Shown here: positions 8,504-16,397 of the stretch, one piece after another
Numbering within the stretch: the first letter of the stretch is position 1
Layout of the letters: the number at the start of each line of letters is the position of its first letter
Notes under the pieces: generated by a model
Seen by the model: the letters and a program-made list of their open reading frames with translations, nothing else
Told to the model about the DNA's origin: nothing
The model's database searches: none
Source: Seonamhaeicola sp. ML3
Lineage (GTDB): Bacteria > Bacteroidota > Bacteroidia > Flavobacteriales > Flavobacteriaceae
Direction: 5' to 3'
NCBI RefSeq assembly: GCF_023273855.1
Contig: NZ_CP096884.1
Coordinates: 868,001 to 932,000, forward strand
Length of the DNA stretch: 64,000 nucleotides
Made by a program: the position numbers and the translations under genes

Positions 8504-9166
8504 ATGAACACCTACAATACATCAAAAACGAATAAAGTAATAAGAGGTTCTAACCGTGCTACTTATGACAAAGACACGATTGACAGCATTATCGAAGCAG
8601 GGTTTATTGGTTATGTTAGCTACCTCTTTGAGGATACTCCTATTACAATTCCGATGGCCTATGGCAAAATTGAAGATAAAATCTACTTACACGGTTCCTT
8701 AAAAAACAGAATGCTTTTATCAATTTTAGAAAACGAACAAATGAGTATGACCATTATGCATTTAGACGGTCTGGTATTAACACGTTCCGGATTTCATCAC
8801 TCCGTTAACTACCGGTCTGTCACTGTTTTTGGGAAGGCTACTAAAGTTGAAAAACCTAAACTTAAAACAGCTGCCTTAAAATGCGTTATTGACCAAATGA
8901 TTCCTAAAAGGTGGGACACGCTGCGCCCCATGACAGATAAAGAATTAAAGTCAACATTGGTTATTGAGGTTAGGATTAATAACGCTTCTGCTAAAGTACG
9001 AGCAGAAGGAGCCATTGATGAAAAATCTGATTTAGAACTCCCTATTTGGGCTGGAGTTATTCCCATAAAACAAATAGCAGAAGTTCCAATCTCTGATAAC
9101 TCAGTACTAGAAAACATAAAGGTTCCTAAACATGTTTTGGATTATTATTACCAAAATAGAAACTAA
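8504..9166 (+). CDS. Pyridoxamine 5'-phosphate oxidase-fold flavin protein
   Basis: A 220-residue cytoplasmic protein of the PNPOx-like split-barrel family that binds FMN or a related flavin. Typical features are the opening SNRATYDKDTIDSIIEAGFI, strands ITIPMAYGKIEDKIYLHGSL, KNRMLLSIL, LVLTRSGFHHSVNYRSVTVFG, and a late motif with LPIWAGVIPI. It lacks the full PdxH signature, so it is probably not the main PNP oxidase. Divergence from the MocR gene suggests it is that regulator's target. The substrate is unknown. Confidence 0.85.
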   Translation: MNTYNTSKTNKVIRGSNRATYDKDTIDSIIEAGFIGYVSYLFEDTPITIPMAYGKIEDKIYLHGSLKNRMLLSILENEQMSMTIMHLDGLVLTRSGFHHSVNYRSVTVFGKATKVEKPKLKTAALKCVIDQMIPKRWDTLRPMTDKELKSTLVIEVRINNASAKVRAEGAIDEKSDLELPIWAGVIPIKQIAEVPISDNSVLENIKVPKHVLDYYYQNRN

Positions 9167-9171
9167 TTAGT

Positions 9172-9208
9172 ATTTTGCATGATAAGTAATTTTACCAACA
9201 TGCAAAAT
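9172..9208. repeat. Perfect inverted repeat upstream of the Kelch gene
   Basis: ATTTTGCATG (9172-9181) and CATGCAAAAT (9199-9208) are exact reverse complements separated by 17 bases, ending seven bases before the next start codon. It could be an operator or a 5' leader hairpin. It overlaps a TATTTTGC stretch that resembles a -7 element. Confidence 0.5.
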
Positions 9209-9215
9209 CAACAAT

Positions 9216-10550
9216 ATGGTTATTAGGAGGCTTGGTTTAGGTTTTTTACTGTTAGGGGTTTTCTTTTCCTGTAAGACACCTCAACAAAATCCAAACCCTA
9301 TAAAATTAGATACAACTTACGAAGACCAGTGGATTGACAAAGATGAAAATGAAAATTACACTGCTCGCCATGAATGTTCTTTTGTTCAGGCTGGAAACAG
9401 ATTTTACATGTTTGGAGGGCGTGAATCTGCTGAAAAATTAGAGATTTACGACTTTACACATAATACTTGGAAAGTCGCACAAAATAAGGCTCCAAAACAA
9501 TTTAATCATTTCCAAGCGACGTTCTACAAAGGGTTTATTTGGGTTATAGGAGCTTTTAAAACCAATAAATTCCCAAGAGAAATTCCAGAAGATAATGTTT
9601 GGTTATATTTCCCGCCAACCGACACATGGATTAAAGGTCCTGAAATTCCTAAAGAAAGAAGACGAGGTGGTGCGGGTTTAGTTGTATACGAGGACAAATT
9701 CTATGTTGTGGGAGGAAATACAAGAGGGCACGACGGGGGTTATGTGAATTGGTTCGATGAATACGACCCAGAAAAAAACATATGGACTATTTTAGATGAT
9801 GCCTCACAGGCACGAGATCACTTTAGTGCTGCTGTTATAGACCATAAATTATATGCCGCAGCAGGAAGACAATCTGGAGGTTTTGGCGGCGTTTTCGCTC
9901 CATTGGTTAAAATTGTTGACGTCTTTGATTTTAAAACGAAAACATGGTCTACATTAAAAAAAGATATCCCAACACCTCGTGCGGCTCCGGGAGTTGCCGT
10001 TCTTAACAAAGAACTATTTGTTATGGGTGGTGAAGGCGAGAAAAAAGGACCTGCCTATAAAGTTGTTGAGGCTTACAATACTAAGACAGATAATTGGGAA
10101 GACAAAGCCGATATGCATTATCCAAGACATGGCACTCAAGCTATTTTGTCTGGTAAAGGAATCTATATCACCGGAGGTTCACCAAAACGCGGAGGCGGCA
10201 GACAACTTAACATGGAGGTATATAATGAAGATAGACCTCATGGACAACAAATAAAGGCATCTTACCTTGCTGGCCCAGAAAAATTCAAAATAGATAAGGG
10301 AACTTCAGCAAAAATTGAAATTAAAAATAAAGCTGGAAATACTGCTAGCTTTATCAACTCTATTGAATTAACCGGTAAAAACGCTAGTGCCTTCAAAATT
10401 GAATCCATTTATGATTTAACCCTTGTTGACGTTAACATCAGCTTCAGTATTGCATTAAAACATAGTTCTCAAAAACAGGGAGAAACGGCTAATTTAGAAA
10501 TCACGTATAACGGGAATTCTAAAAAAATCATTACCCTAGTAAGTCACTAA
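9216..10550 (+). CDS. Kelch-repeat lipoprotein
   Basis: A 444-residue lipoprotein. The N-terminus LGFLLLGVFFSC has a lipobox with the modified cysteine at about residue 19. Residues 45-330 contain Kelch repeats, with blocks such as FYMFGGRESAEKLEIYDFTHN, FYVVGGN...FDEYDPEKNIW, LYAAAGRQSGG and LFVMGGEGEKK that predict a beta-propeller. A C-terminal beta-sandwich-like segment of about 90 residues follows (GPEKFKIDKGTSAKIEIKNK onward). It is probably exposed outside the inner membrane, with a binding or carbohydrate-related role, but no active site is recognised. fabD follows after 38 bases. Confidence 0.85.
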   Translation: MVIRRLGLGFLLLGVFFSCKTPQQNPNPIKLDTTYEDQWIDKDENENYTARHECSFVQAGNRFYMFGGRESAEKLEIYDFTHNTWKVAQNKAPKQFNHFQATFYKGFIWVIGAFKTNKFPREIPEDNVWLYFPPTDTWIKGPEIPKERRRGGAGLVVYEDKFYVVGGNTRGHDGGYVNWFDEYDPEKNIWTILDDASQARDHFSAAVIDHKLYAAAGRQSGGFGGVFAPLVKIVDVFDFKTKTWSTLKKDIPTPRAAPGVAVLNKELFVMGGEGEKKGPAYKVVEAYNTKTDNWEDKADMHYPRHGTQAILSGKGIYITGGSPKRGGGRQLNMEVYNEDRPHGQQIKASYLAGPEKFKIDKGTSAKIEIKNKAGNTASFINSIELTGKNASAFKIESIYDLTLVDVNISFSIALKHSSQKQGETANLEITYNGNSKKIITLVSH

Positions 10551-10559
10551 AAAAACATG

Positions 10560-10567
10560 TACTTTTG
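10560..10567 (+). promoter_or_regulatory. Promoter -7 element upstream of fabD
   Basis: TACTTTTG matches TAnnTTTG and lies 21 bases before the fabD start codon. No convincing -33 TTG was found at the normal distance. Confidence 0.4.
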
Positions 10568-10588
10568 CCTCACTAAAATTTAATAATA

Positions 10589-11482
10589 ATGAACGCATAT
10601 ATATTTCCGGGTCAAGGCGCACAATTCTCAGGAATGGGTTTAGACCTTTATGAAAACTCTGCACAAGCACAAGAACTTTTCGAAAAAGCCAATGATATTT
10701 TAGGTTTTAATATAACAGATATTATGTTCGAGGGTTCTGCAGACGATTTAAAACAAACCAAAGTTACACAACCTGCCATATTTTTACACTCGGTAATATT
10801 AGCAAAAACTCTTGGTGATAGCTTTAAACCAGACATGGTAGCAGGGCATTCACTTGGAGAATTTTCTGCACTTGTTGCCAATGGTACCTTAAATTTTGAG
10901 GATGGACTAAAATTAGTATCGCAACGTGCTATGGCCATGCAAAAAGCTTGCGAACTAAAGCCTAGCACCATGGCTGCTGTTTTAGGCTTAGAAGACCATG
11001 TTGTAGAAAACGTTTGTAATAATACAGATGGTGTTGTTGTTGCTGCGAACTATAATTGTCCGGGACAATTAGTTATTTCTGGAGAAATTGAAGCGATTAA
11101 TACTGCTTGTGAAACCTTAAAGGAAGAAGGTGCTCGTCGTGCTTTAGTATTACCTGTTGGAGGCGCATTTCATTCGCCTTTAATGGAACCTGCCCGCGAA
11201 GAATTAGCAGCTGCCATAGAAAACACATCTTTCAATAAACCTAACTGCCCGATTTATCAGAATGTAACGGCTTCTGCTGTTACCGATGAAACTGCTATTA
11301 AAACTAATTTAATATCTCAATTAACTGCACCTGTTCGATGGACACAATCTGTTCAACAAATGATAGAAGATGGCGCTACTTTATTCACTGAAGTTGGCCC
11401 AGGTAAAGTTTTACAGGGCTTAGTTAAGAAAATAAATAGAGCTTCTGAAACAGCTTCTGCAACTTTTGAAGGAAATTTATAA
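10589..11482 (+). CDS. fabD: Malonyl-CoA:ACP transacylase
   Basis: Loads malonyl groups onto acyl carrier protein for fatty-acid synthesis in the cytoplasm. The protein begins YIFPGQGAQFSGMG, has the nucleophile in GHSLGEFSAL (Ser88), VAANYNCPGQLVISG, and the catalytic histidine in GGAFHSPLM (His195). The C-terminal FTEVGPGKVLQGLVKKI is typical. Length 297 is normal. lspA starts on the base after its stop codon, so the two are co-transcribed and probably translationally coupled. Confidence 0.97.
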   Translation: MNAYIFPGQGAQFSGMGLDLYENSAQAQELFEKANDILGFNITDIMFEGSADDLKQTKVTQPAIFLHSVILAKTLGDSFKPDMVAGHSLGEFSALVANGTLNFEDGLKLVSQRAMAMQKACELKPSTMAAVLGLEDHVVENVCNNTDGVVVAANYNCPGQLVISGEIEAINTACETLKEEGARRALVLPVGGAFHSPLMEPAREELAAAIENTSFNKPNCPIYQNVTASAVTDETAIKTNLISQLTAPVRWTQSVQQMIEDGATLFTEVGPGKVLQGLVKKINRASETASATFEGNL

Positions 11483-11995
11483 ATGAAGATGTCACGTCGT
11501 TCTATATTTATACTAGCAACCATCATTGGCACCATAGCCCTAGACCAAATAACTAAGGTTTGGGTCCGAGCTAACGTAGAACTATACACTGAAAAAAGAC
11601 CTATTATTGGAGAATACTTCACCCTAATGAATGTTGAAAACAAAGGCGCATTCCTTGGCATGGGAAGTGAACTCAACACTACATTGAGAATCATTTTACT
11701 AATGATACTTCCTGTTGTTGTCTTAGGATTTGTACTGCGCTATGTGTTTAAAGATAAAAATTTAGATAATTGGTCACTTTTTGCGTTCTCTGCTATTATT
11801 GGTGGTGGTGTAGCCAATGTTTTTGATAGAATAGTATTCAAGAAAGTAACCGACTTTTGGTTTATAGATTTAGGAGACCCCTTTAAAACAGGGGTATTTA
11901 ATGTAGCCGATGTGTTTGTGACCACCGGAATGATTATTCTCGTGTTTACCATTTTACTCAAGAAAAAACCTAAAAATATAGAAAAAGCCGATTAA
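11483..11995 (+). CDS. lspA: Lipoprotein signal peptidase (signal peptidase II)
   Basis: Cleaves prolipoprotein signal peptides in the inner membrane. It has 170 residues and four predicted helices. The catalytic aspartates are in VANVFDRI (Asp115) and FNVADVFVTTG (Asp143), and the conserved NVENKGAFLGMG is present. It would serve the many lipoproteins in this window (Kelch, LruC and small repeat proteins). The start abuts the fabD stop; an ATG six bases later is the alternative. The final codons and stop lie inside the terminator stem at 11974-12020. Confidence 0.96.
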   Translation: MKMSRRSIFILATIIGTIALDQITKVWVRANVELYTEKRPIIGEYFTLMNVENKGAFLGMGSELNTTLRIILLMILPVVVLGFVLRYVFKDKNLDNWSLFAFSAIIGGGVANVFDRIVFKKVTDFWFIDLGDPFKTGVFNVADVFVTTGMIILVFTILLKKKPKNIEKAD

Positions 11996-12020
11996 TAATT
12001 AATCGGCTTTTTCTATATTT
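11974..12020. terminator. Bidirectional terminator overlapping the lspA stop
   Basis: A perfect 23-base inverted repeat around base 11997, with core GCCGATTAAT / ATTAATCGGC flanked by A-rich and T-rich arms. It separates the convergent lspA and galE, and contains the last seven codons of lspA. Confidence 0.93.
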
Positions 12021-12038
12021 TACTGAAGAGTATTTTAC

Positions 12039-13061
12039 CTAAACACCTCTTACTTTTTTTTCCCAGTTCCAAGCTGAAAGCATAGCATCATCTAAAGTCA
12101 ACTCGGTTTGCCAACCTAATTCTTCTTTTGCCTTTTTAGTATCGGCATAAGCAGAAATAACATCGCCTTCTCTTCTTCCTACTATTTTATAGTTTAACTT
12201 TTCACCTGATACCTTCTCGAAAGAATTCACAACTTCTAATACAGAACTACCTTTACCAGTACCCAAATTAAAAGTCTCGTAGTTATCTTTATTTGCTCCA
12301 TTAAGTAATCTTTGTAAGGCAATTACATGAGCCTTTGCCAAATCTACCACATGAATATAGTCGCGTATACAAGTCCCATCTGGTGTAGGATAGTCGTCTC
12401 CAAAAACAGATAATTGCTCACGAATCCCAGCAGCGGTTTGGGTAATAAAGGGTACTAAATTCTGAGGAACACCAATTGGCAACTCTCCAATTTCAATAGA
12501 TTTATGTGCACCAACCGGATTAAAGTAGCGTAAAGCAATTGCTTTTAAATTTGGTGTAATTTTACATATATCTTTAATTATCTCTTCCCCAATTTGCTTT
12601 GTGTTTCCATAAGGAGATTCAGCGGGTTTTACAGGAGCGTTTTCAGTAATTGGCATTTTATCTGCCTGTCCATAAACGGTACAGGAAGAGCTAAAAATAA
12701 AACTTGCCTCAGGCAAATTCTTCAACTCTTTTAATATATAAACCAGTGTACTTATATTGTTTTCGTAATACAATAATGGCTTTTCAACACTTTCACCTAC
12801 TGCCTTACTAGCTGCAAAATGAATAACCCCTTTAAGGTCATTATGTCTTTTAAAGAAATCTTCAACTAGCTGTTTTTCCTTTAAATCAATTTTTTCAAAA
12901 ATCGGTGTCTTACCTGTTATCGCAGTAATACCATCAAGGACATTTTCGGATGAATTCGATAAATCATCTATAATAACAACTTCAAAGCCTGCTTCTTGTA
13001 ATTCTACAACGGTGTGTGAGCCAATAAACCCCAAACCACCTGTGACTAAAATTTTATCCAT
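12039..13061 (-). CDS. galE: UDP-glucose 4-epimerase
   Basis: Interconverts UDP-glucose and UDP-galactose with bound NAD. Seen are the Rossmann motif VTGGLGFIGSHT, the Tyr-x3-Lys pair in SPYGNTKQIGEE (Tyr151, Lys155), IFSSSCTVYG, ALRYFNPVGAH and GTCIRDYIHVVDLAKAH. Length 340 is standard. The start overlaps the end of the upstream aminotransferase gene by eight bases, so the two form an operon for nucleotide-sugar supply to surface glycans or LPS. Confidence 0.96.
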   Translation of the reverse strand: MDKILVTGGLGFIGSHTVVELQEAGFEVVIIDDLSNSSENVLDGITAITGKTPIFEKIDLKEKQLVEDFFKRHNDLKGVIHFAASKAVGESVEKPLLYYENNISTLVYILKELKNLPEASFIFSSSCTVYGQADKMPITENAPVKPAESPYGNTKQIGEEIIKDICKITPNLKAIALRYFNPVGAHKSIEIGELPIGVPQNLVPFITQTAAGIREQLSVFGDDYPTPDGTCIRDYIHVVDLAKAHVIALQRLLNGANKDNYETFNLGTGKGSSVLEVVNSFEKVSGEKLNYKIVGRREGDVISAYADTKKAKEELGWQTELTLDDAMLSAWNWEKKVRGV

Positions 13062-14208
13062 TTACAAATTTTAAAACGGTTGATGTAATATATTCTATTT
13101 GTTCATTATCAAGCTCGGTATGCATTGGTAATGAAATTACTTCTTTTACTAACCTATTGGTAACCTCAAAATCAGCTTCATTATATCTATCATCGGCGTA
13201 GGCTTTTTGTTTATGCAAAGGAATAGGGTAATAAACGCCACATGGTATTCCCTTCTCATTTAGGTGAGCAGCTAAAGCGTCTCGGTCAACAGCCTTTACT
13301 TTGAGTGTATACTGATGAAATACATGACAATCACAATTATCGCACATAACCTCACATGATTTTGAGATAATCGGTATAATTATCTTTTCATTCCCAGCAA
13401 AAGCAGCATTATACTTTTTTGCAGCATTTTGCCTCGCTTTATTGTAACTATCTAAGTTGGGCAATTTAGCATCTAATACAGCTGCTTGTATACTATCCAA
13501 TCTTGAGTTTACCCCAACAACATCATGATGATATCTTACATACATACCATGATTTACAATACCTCTTACCGTTTTAGCCAATTCATCATTATTTGTGAAA
13601 ATCGCACCACCATCTCCGTAGCAACCTAAGTTCTTGGAAGGAAAAAATGATGTAGCTCCAATATCTCCTATTGTTCCTGCTTTAACCTTTTTTCCATTTT
13701 CAAATGTATAATTAGCCCCAATAGCTTGTGCATTATCTTCTATTACGAATAGGTCATGTTCTTTTGCAATGTCCATAATTGCTTCCATATTTGCACATTG
13801 ACCAAATAGATGAACAGGTACTATAGCCTTCGTTCTTGGTGTTATGGCATTTTTAACTGCCTGAATGTTTATATTGAAGTCGTCTTCATTAACATCGACC
13901 AAAACAGGAGTTAGGTTTAATAAAGCAATAACCTCAACAGTAGCAGCGAAAGTGAAATCTGCAGTTATAACCTCATCTCCTGGCTTTAGACCAAGACCCA
14001 TCATGGCTATTTGTAAAGCATCGGTACCATTAGCACAGGGAATAACATGCTTTACACCTAGATACTCCTCTAAGTTTTTCTGAAATTCATGAACCTTGGG
14101 TCCATTAATAAATGCTGTGGTTTCAATAACTTCTTGTATGGAAGGATTTACAACGTCTTTTATACCGCTGTACTGACCTTTAAGGTCAACCATTTGAATT
14201 TTCTTCAT
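13054..14208 (-). CDS. DegT/DnrJ/EryC1/StrS aminotransferase (sugar aminotransferase)
   Basis: PLP-dependent enzyme that usually makes amino sugars from nucleotide-linked keto sugars. Seen are VIPCANGTDALQIAMMGLGL, VPVHLFGQCANM, VIEDNAQAIGA and the PLP lysine in SFFPSKNLGCYGDGGAI (Lys192), with a C-terminal half ending LVKEVISLPMHTELDNEQ. The track-like start at 14214 is TTG; ATG 14208 gives MKKIQMVDL, the usual start for the family. A cysteine cluster C-x3-C-x2-C-x-C followed by His (residues about 285-298) might bind a metal. Coupled to galE, it is likely to act in surface-sugar synthesis; the exact substrate is unknown. Confidence 0.93.
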   Translation of the reverse strand: MKKIQMVDLKGQYSGIKDVVNPSIQEVIETTAFINGPKVHEFQKNLEEYLGVKHVIPCANGTDALQIAMMGLGLKPGDEVITADFTFAATVEVIALLNLTPVLVDVNEDDFNINIQAVKNAITPRTKAIVPVHLFGQCANMEAIMDIAKEHDLFVIEDNAQAIGANYTFENGKKVKAGTIGDIGATSFFPSKNLGCYGDGGAIFTNNDELAKTVRGIVNHGMYVRYHHDVVGVNSRLDSIQAAVLDAKLPNLDSYNKARQNAAKKYNAAFAGNEKIIIPIISKSCEVMCDNCDCHVFHQYTLKVKAVDRDALAAHLNEKGIPCGVYYPIPLHKQKAYADDRYNEADFEVTNRLVKEVISLPMHTELDNEQIEYITSTVLKFVNG

Positions 14209-14318
14209 CTTCAAAAATTAGAACTCCTGTTAATACAAATACAAACAGAAACGAGGAGCTTGCGTATCACGAAATTACAAAAATTAGAATAGCTAAACCA
14301 ACGAATTTATTCAAAGAA

Positions 14319-15584
14319 ATGTATTTTAGCAATAAACATTTAATATTGAGTTTTCTTTATAATATTGGCATAAGATTAGCAGGGTTTGGTTTAAAATGCC
14401 TTTCGCCTTTTAATGACAAAATCAACAAGGGCGTTACTGGAAGAAGAAAAACGTTTAAGAGTCTTAAAAGCAACCTAAATAGCGAACACAAAACACTTTG
14501 GTTTCATTGTGCTTCTTTGGGAGAATACGAACAGGGGTTACCTATTTTTAAAGAACTAAAAACACTTTGTTTTGATTATAAAATTGTCCTTAGCTTTTTT
14601 TCTCCCTCAGGTTTCGAAATACAAAAAGTCAACCCAATAACAGATATAGTAGTCTATCTTCCTTTAGACACAAAAAATAATGCTAAAAAGTTTCTAGATA
14701 TTGTTAAACCTGAACTAACAGTTTTTGTCAAGTATGATATTTGGCCCAATTTACTAAACGAACTAAGAAAAAGGCAGCTCAGAGCCATTTTAGTTTCAGC
14801 CAGCTTCAGAAAAAACCAACCCTATTTTAAGTTTTATGGAAACACCTTAAAGAAAGCTTTGTTTTCTTTTGAACACATTTTTACTCAAAATGAATCTTCA
14901 AAACTATTACTAGAATCTATTAATTATAATAAAGTTAGTGTTTCTGGAGACACTCGTTTTGACCGTGTCACTGCACAATTAGACCAAGATAACACCTTAG
15001 GTTTTGTTGAAGAATTTAAAAATAATAGGCTATGTGTAGTTGCCGGGAGCACCTGGCCAGAAGGTGAGGCTTTTTTTGTTGACTATATTAACAACACAAA
15101 ACATAATAACACAAAATTCATTATTGCTCCTCATAACATCAAGGCCAACCAAATTAACAACTTGAAAAGTAGAATAAACGTTCCTACAGTATTATTCTCT
15201 GAAAAAGAAAACAACAACAAACTCAAAGATGCTCAAGTACTTATAGTGGACACCATAGGTATTCTTTCTAAAATTTATAATTATGCTGATATTGCTTATG
15301 TTGGAGGTGCTTTAGGAAATACTGGCCTTCATAACACATTGGAACCAGCCGTTTTTGGTGTCCCGATAATTATTGGTGGCAATCACATGAAGTTCCCCGA
15401 AGCAAAGGCTATGCTTGATAAGGGCGGTATGTTTTCAATCCTCAACTTAAGCAGCTTTATTAGTATCCTTGACAAATTAATTGAGAATAGTGACTTTCGT
15501 AAAAAAAGCGGGTCTAAAAACTTAGAATATATTAAAGAAAATAAGGGAGCAACAATCCAGATTATGAACTATTTACGTAAATAG
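14319..15584 (+). CDS. waaA: 3-deoxy-D-manno-octulosonic acid (Kdo) transferase
   Basis: Adds Kdo to lipid A precursors on the cytoplasmic face of the inner membrane. Family features are the N-terminal hydrophobic segment (LILSFLYNIGIRLAGFGLKC), WFHCASLGEYEQGLPI, FVKYDIWPNLL, VAGSTWPEGE, FIIAPHNI and the C-terminal nucleotide-sugar site YVGGALGNTGLHNTLEPAVF with GVPIIIGGNHMKF. Length 421 is normal for WaaA. It is divergent from the galE-DegT operon, in keeping with an LPS role. Confidence 0.93.
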   Translation: MYFSNKHLILSFLYNIGIRLAGFGLKCLSPFNDKINKGVTGRRKTFKSLKSNLNSEHKTLWFHCASLGEYEQGLPIFKELKTLCFDYKIVLSFFSPSGFEIQKVNPITDIVVYLPLDTKNNAKKFLDIVKPELTVFVKYDIWPNLLNELRKRQLRAILVSASFRKNQPYFKFYGNTLKKALFSFEHIFTQNESSKLLLESINYNKVSVSGDTRFDRVTAQLDQDNTLGFVEEFKNNRLCVVAGSTWPEGEAFFVDYINNTKHNNTKFIIAPHNIKANQINNLKSRINVPTVLFSEKENNNKLKDAQVLIVDTIGILSKIYNYADIAYVGGALGNTGLHNTLEPAVFGVPIIIGGNHMKFPEAKAMLDKGGMFSILNLSSFISILDKLIENSDFRKKSGSKNLEYIKENKGATIQIMNYLRK

Positions 15585-15652
15585 TATAAATTTTCATATT
15601 TCCTTTTTTATATTCAAGGAAAATCAAATTAATTAACACTAAAAATCAAGTC

Positions 15653-15973
15653 ATGAGAAAATTAGTTTTAAGTTCAGTTTTTTTATTAACCCTTGCTGTA
15701 ATGTTTACATCATGTAGGGATACAAAAAAGGCAGAAGAGACAAAAGATGCTGTTGAACAGGTCGTTGAAAAAGCAGGTAACGAAGCGAAAGAAGCAGCTG
15801 AGAAAGTTGAGGAAGTTGCTAAAGATGCTGCTGAAAAGGTAGAAGAGGTTGTAGAAGAGGCTGTAGATACAGCGGGCGATGCAGCTAAAGATGCCATTGA
15901 TGCTGCTGGTGAAGCTGTAGACAACGCTGCTGATGCTGCTAAAAATAAAGTTAAAGAAGTAAGCGGACACTAA
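15653..15973 (+). CDS. Small Ala/Glu/Val-rich helical repeat lipoprotein
   Basis: A 106-residue protein with a lipobox (LLTLAVMFTSC, cysteine at residue 21). The remainder is a run of imperfect repeats rich in Ala, Glu, Lys, Val and Asp (for example AAEKVEEVAKDAAEKVEEVV, then DAAKDAIDAAGEAVDNAADA), which would form a long amphipathic or coiled-coil helix. I do not recognise a named family beyond Lpp-like or LEA-like resemblance. It is probably anchored in a membrane and projects into the periplasm. A strong terminator follows. Confidence 0.75.
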   Translation: MRKLVLSSVFLLTLAVMFTSCRDTKKAEETKDAVEQVVEKAGNEAKEAAEKVEEVAKDAAEKVEEVVEEAVDTAGDAAKDAIDAAGEAVDNAADAAKNKVKEVSGH

Positions 15974-15991
15974 AACCACTTATTTATATTT

Positions 15992-16030
15992 AAAACAGAA
16001 AAGCAGCTCAATAAGCTGCTTTTCTGTTTT
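15992..16030 (+). terminator. Terminator of the helical lipoprotein gene
   Basis: A 17-base perfect stem AAAACAGAAAAGCAGCT / AGCTGCTTTTCTGTTTT with loop CAATA, starting 18 bases after the stop codon. Confidence 0.88.
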
Positions 16031-16049
16031 AAAAAAATCTCATAACAAA

Positions 16050-16079
16050 AAAAGCCTTACTCAATCGAGCAAGGCTTTT
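16050..16079 (-). terminator. Terminator of the tRNA operon
   Basis: Read on the minus strand: AAAAGGCTT-type stem, one mismatch, GAG/CTC extension and loop, then a T-run (complement of AAAAAAA at 16046-16053). It lies directly after tRNA-Leu. Confidence 0.8.
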
Positions 16080-16080
16080 G

Positions 16081-16164
16081 TACTGAAGGCGGGACTTGAA
16101 CCCGCACGGCCCAAGGGCCATTGGATTTTAAGTCCAACGTGTCTACCAATTCCACCACTTCAGC
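16081..16164 (-). tRNA. tRNA-Leu (anticodon UAA)
   Basis: 84 nucleotides on the minus strand. The acceptor stem GCTGAAG pairs with CTTCAGT (first pair G-U); the T-arm contains GGTTCAAGTCC; the anticodon loop is CTTAAAA with anticodon TAA (plus-strand 16128-16130). A long variable arm (TGGCCCTTGGGCCG region) fits leucine. CCA is not encoded. It is 32 bases from tRNA-Gly and in the same transcript. Confidence 0.96.
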
Positions 16165-16196
16165 AACTTGGTATTTTGAACTTAAGAAAGTATCAG

Positions 16197-16268
16197 AGCG
16201 AAAGACGGGATTTGAACCCGCGACCCTCACCTTGGCAAGGTGATGCTCTACCCCTGAGCTACTTTCGC
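16197..16268 (-). tRNA. tRNA-Gly (anticodon GCC)
   Basis: 72 nucleotides on the minus strand. Acceptor stem GCGAAAG / CTTTCGC, D-arm AGCTCAGGGGTAGAGC, anticodon stem-loop CACCTTGCCAAGGTG with anticodon GCC, and T-arm CGGGTTCAAATCCCG. The discriminator is T and CCA is not encoded. It is the first gene of the two-tRNA transcript. Confidence 0.97.
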
Positions 16269-16397
16269 AGTCTTTTTTATGAACAACCAATCTTTCGATT
16301 GAGACCAAAACGAAATTATTTTACCGTTCTAGCGGGTGCAAATTTAAAATATTTCTAATAAATGCAAAGGGTTTTATTAAAATAAATGTAATTTATT

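Noticed and set aside
15646-15979. Two long open frames on the minus strand opposite the Ala/Glu-rich lipoprotein gene
   Set aside because: They come from the repetitive codon bias of the plus-strand gene: one is Ser/Ala-rich low complexity, the other Phe/Ser-rich, with no domain or start-site support.
16057-16358. Short open frames crossing the tRNA genes on both strands
   Set aside because: They overlap two clear tRNAs and a terminator, so they are chance frames.
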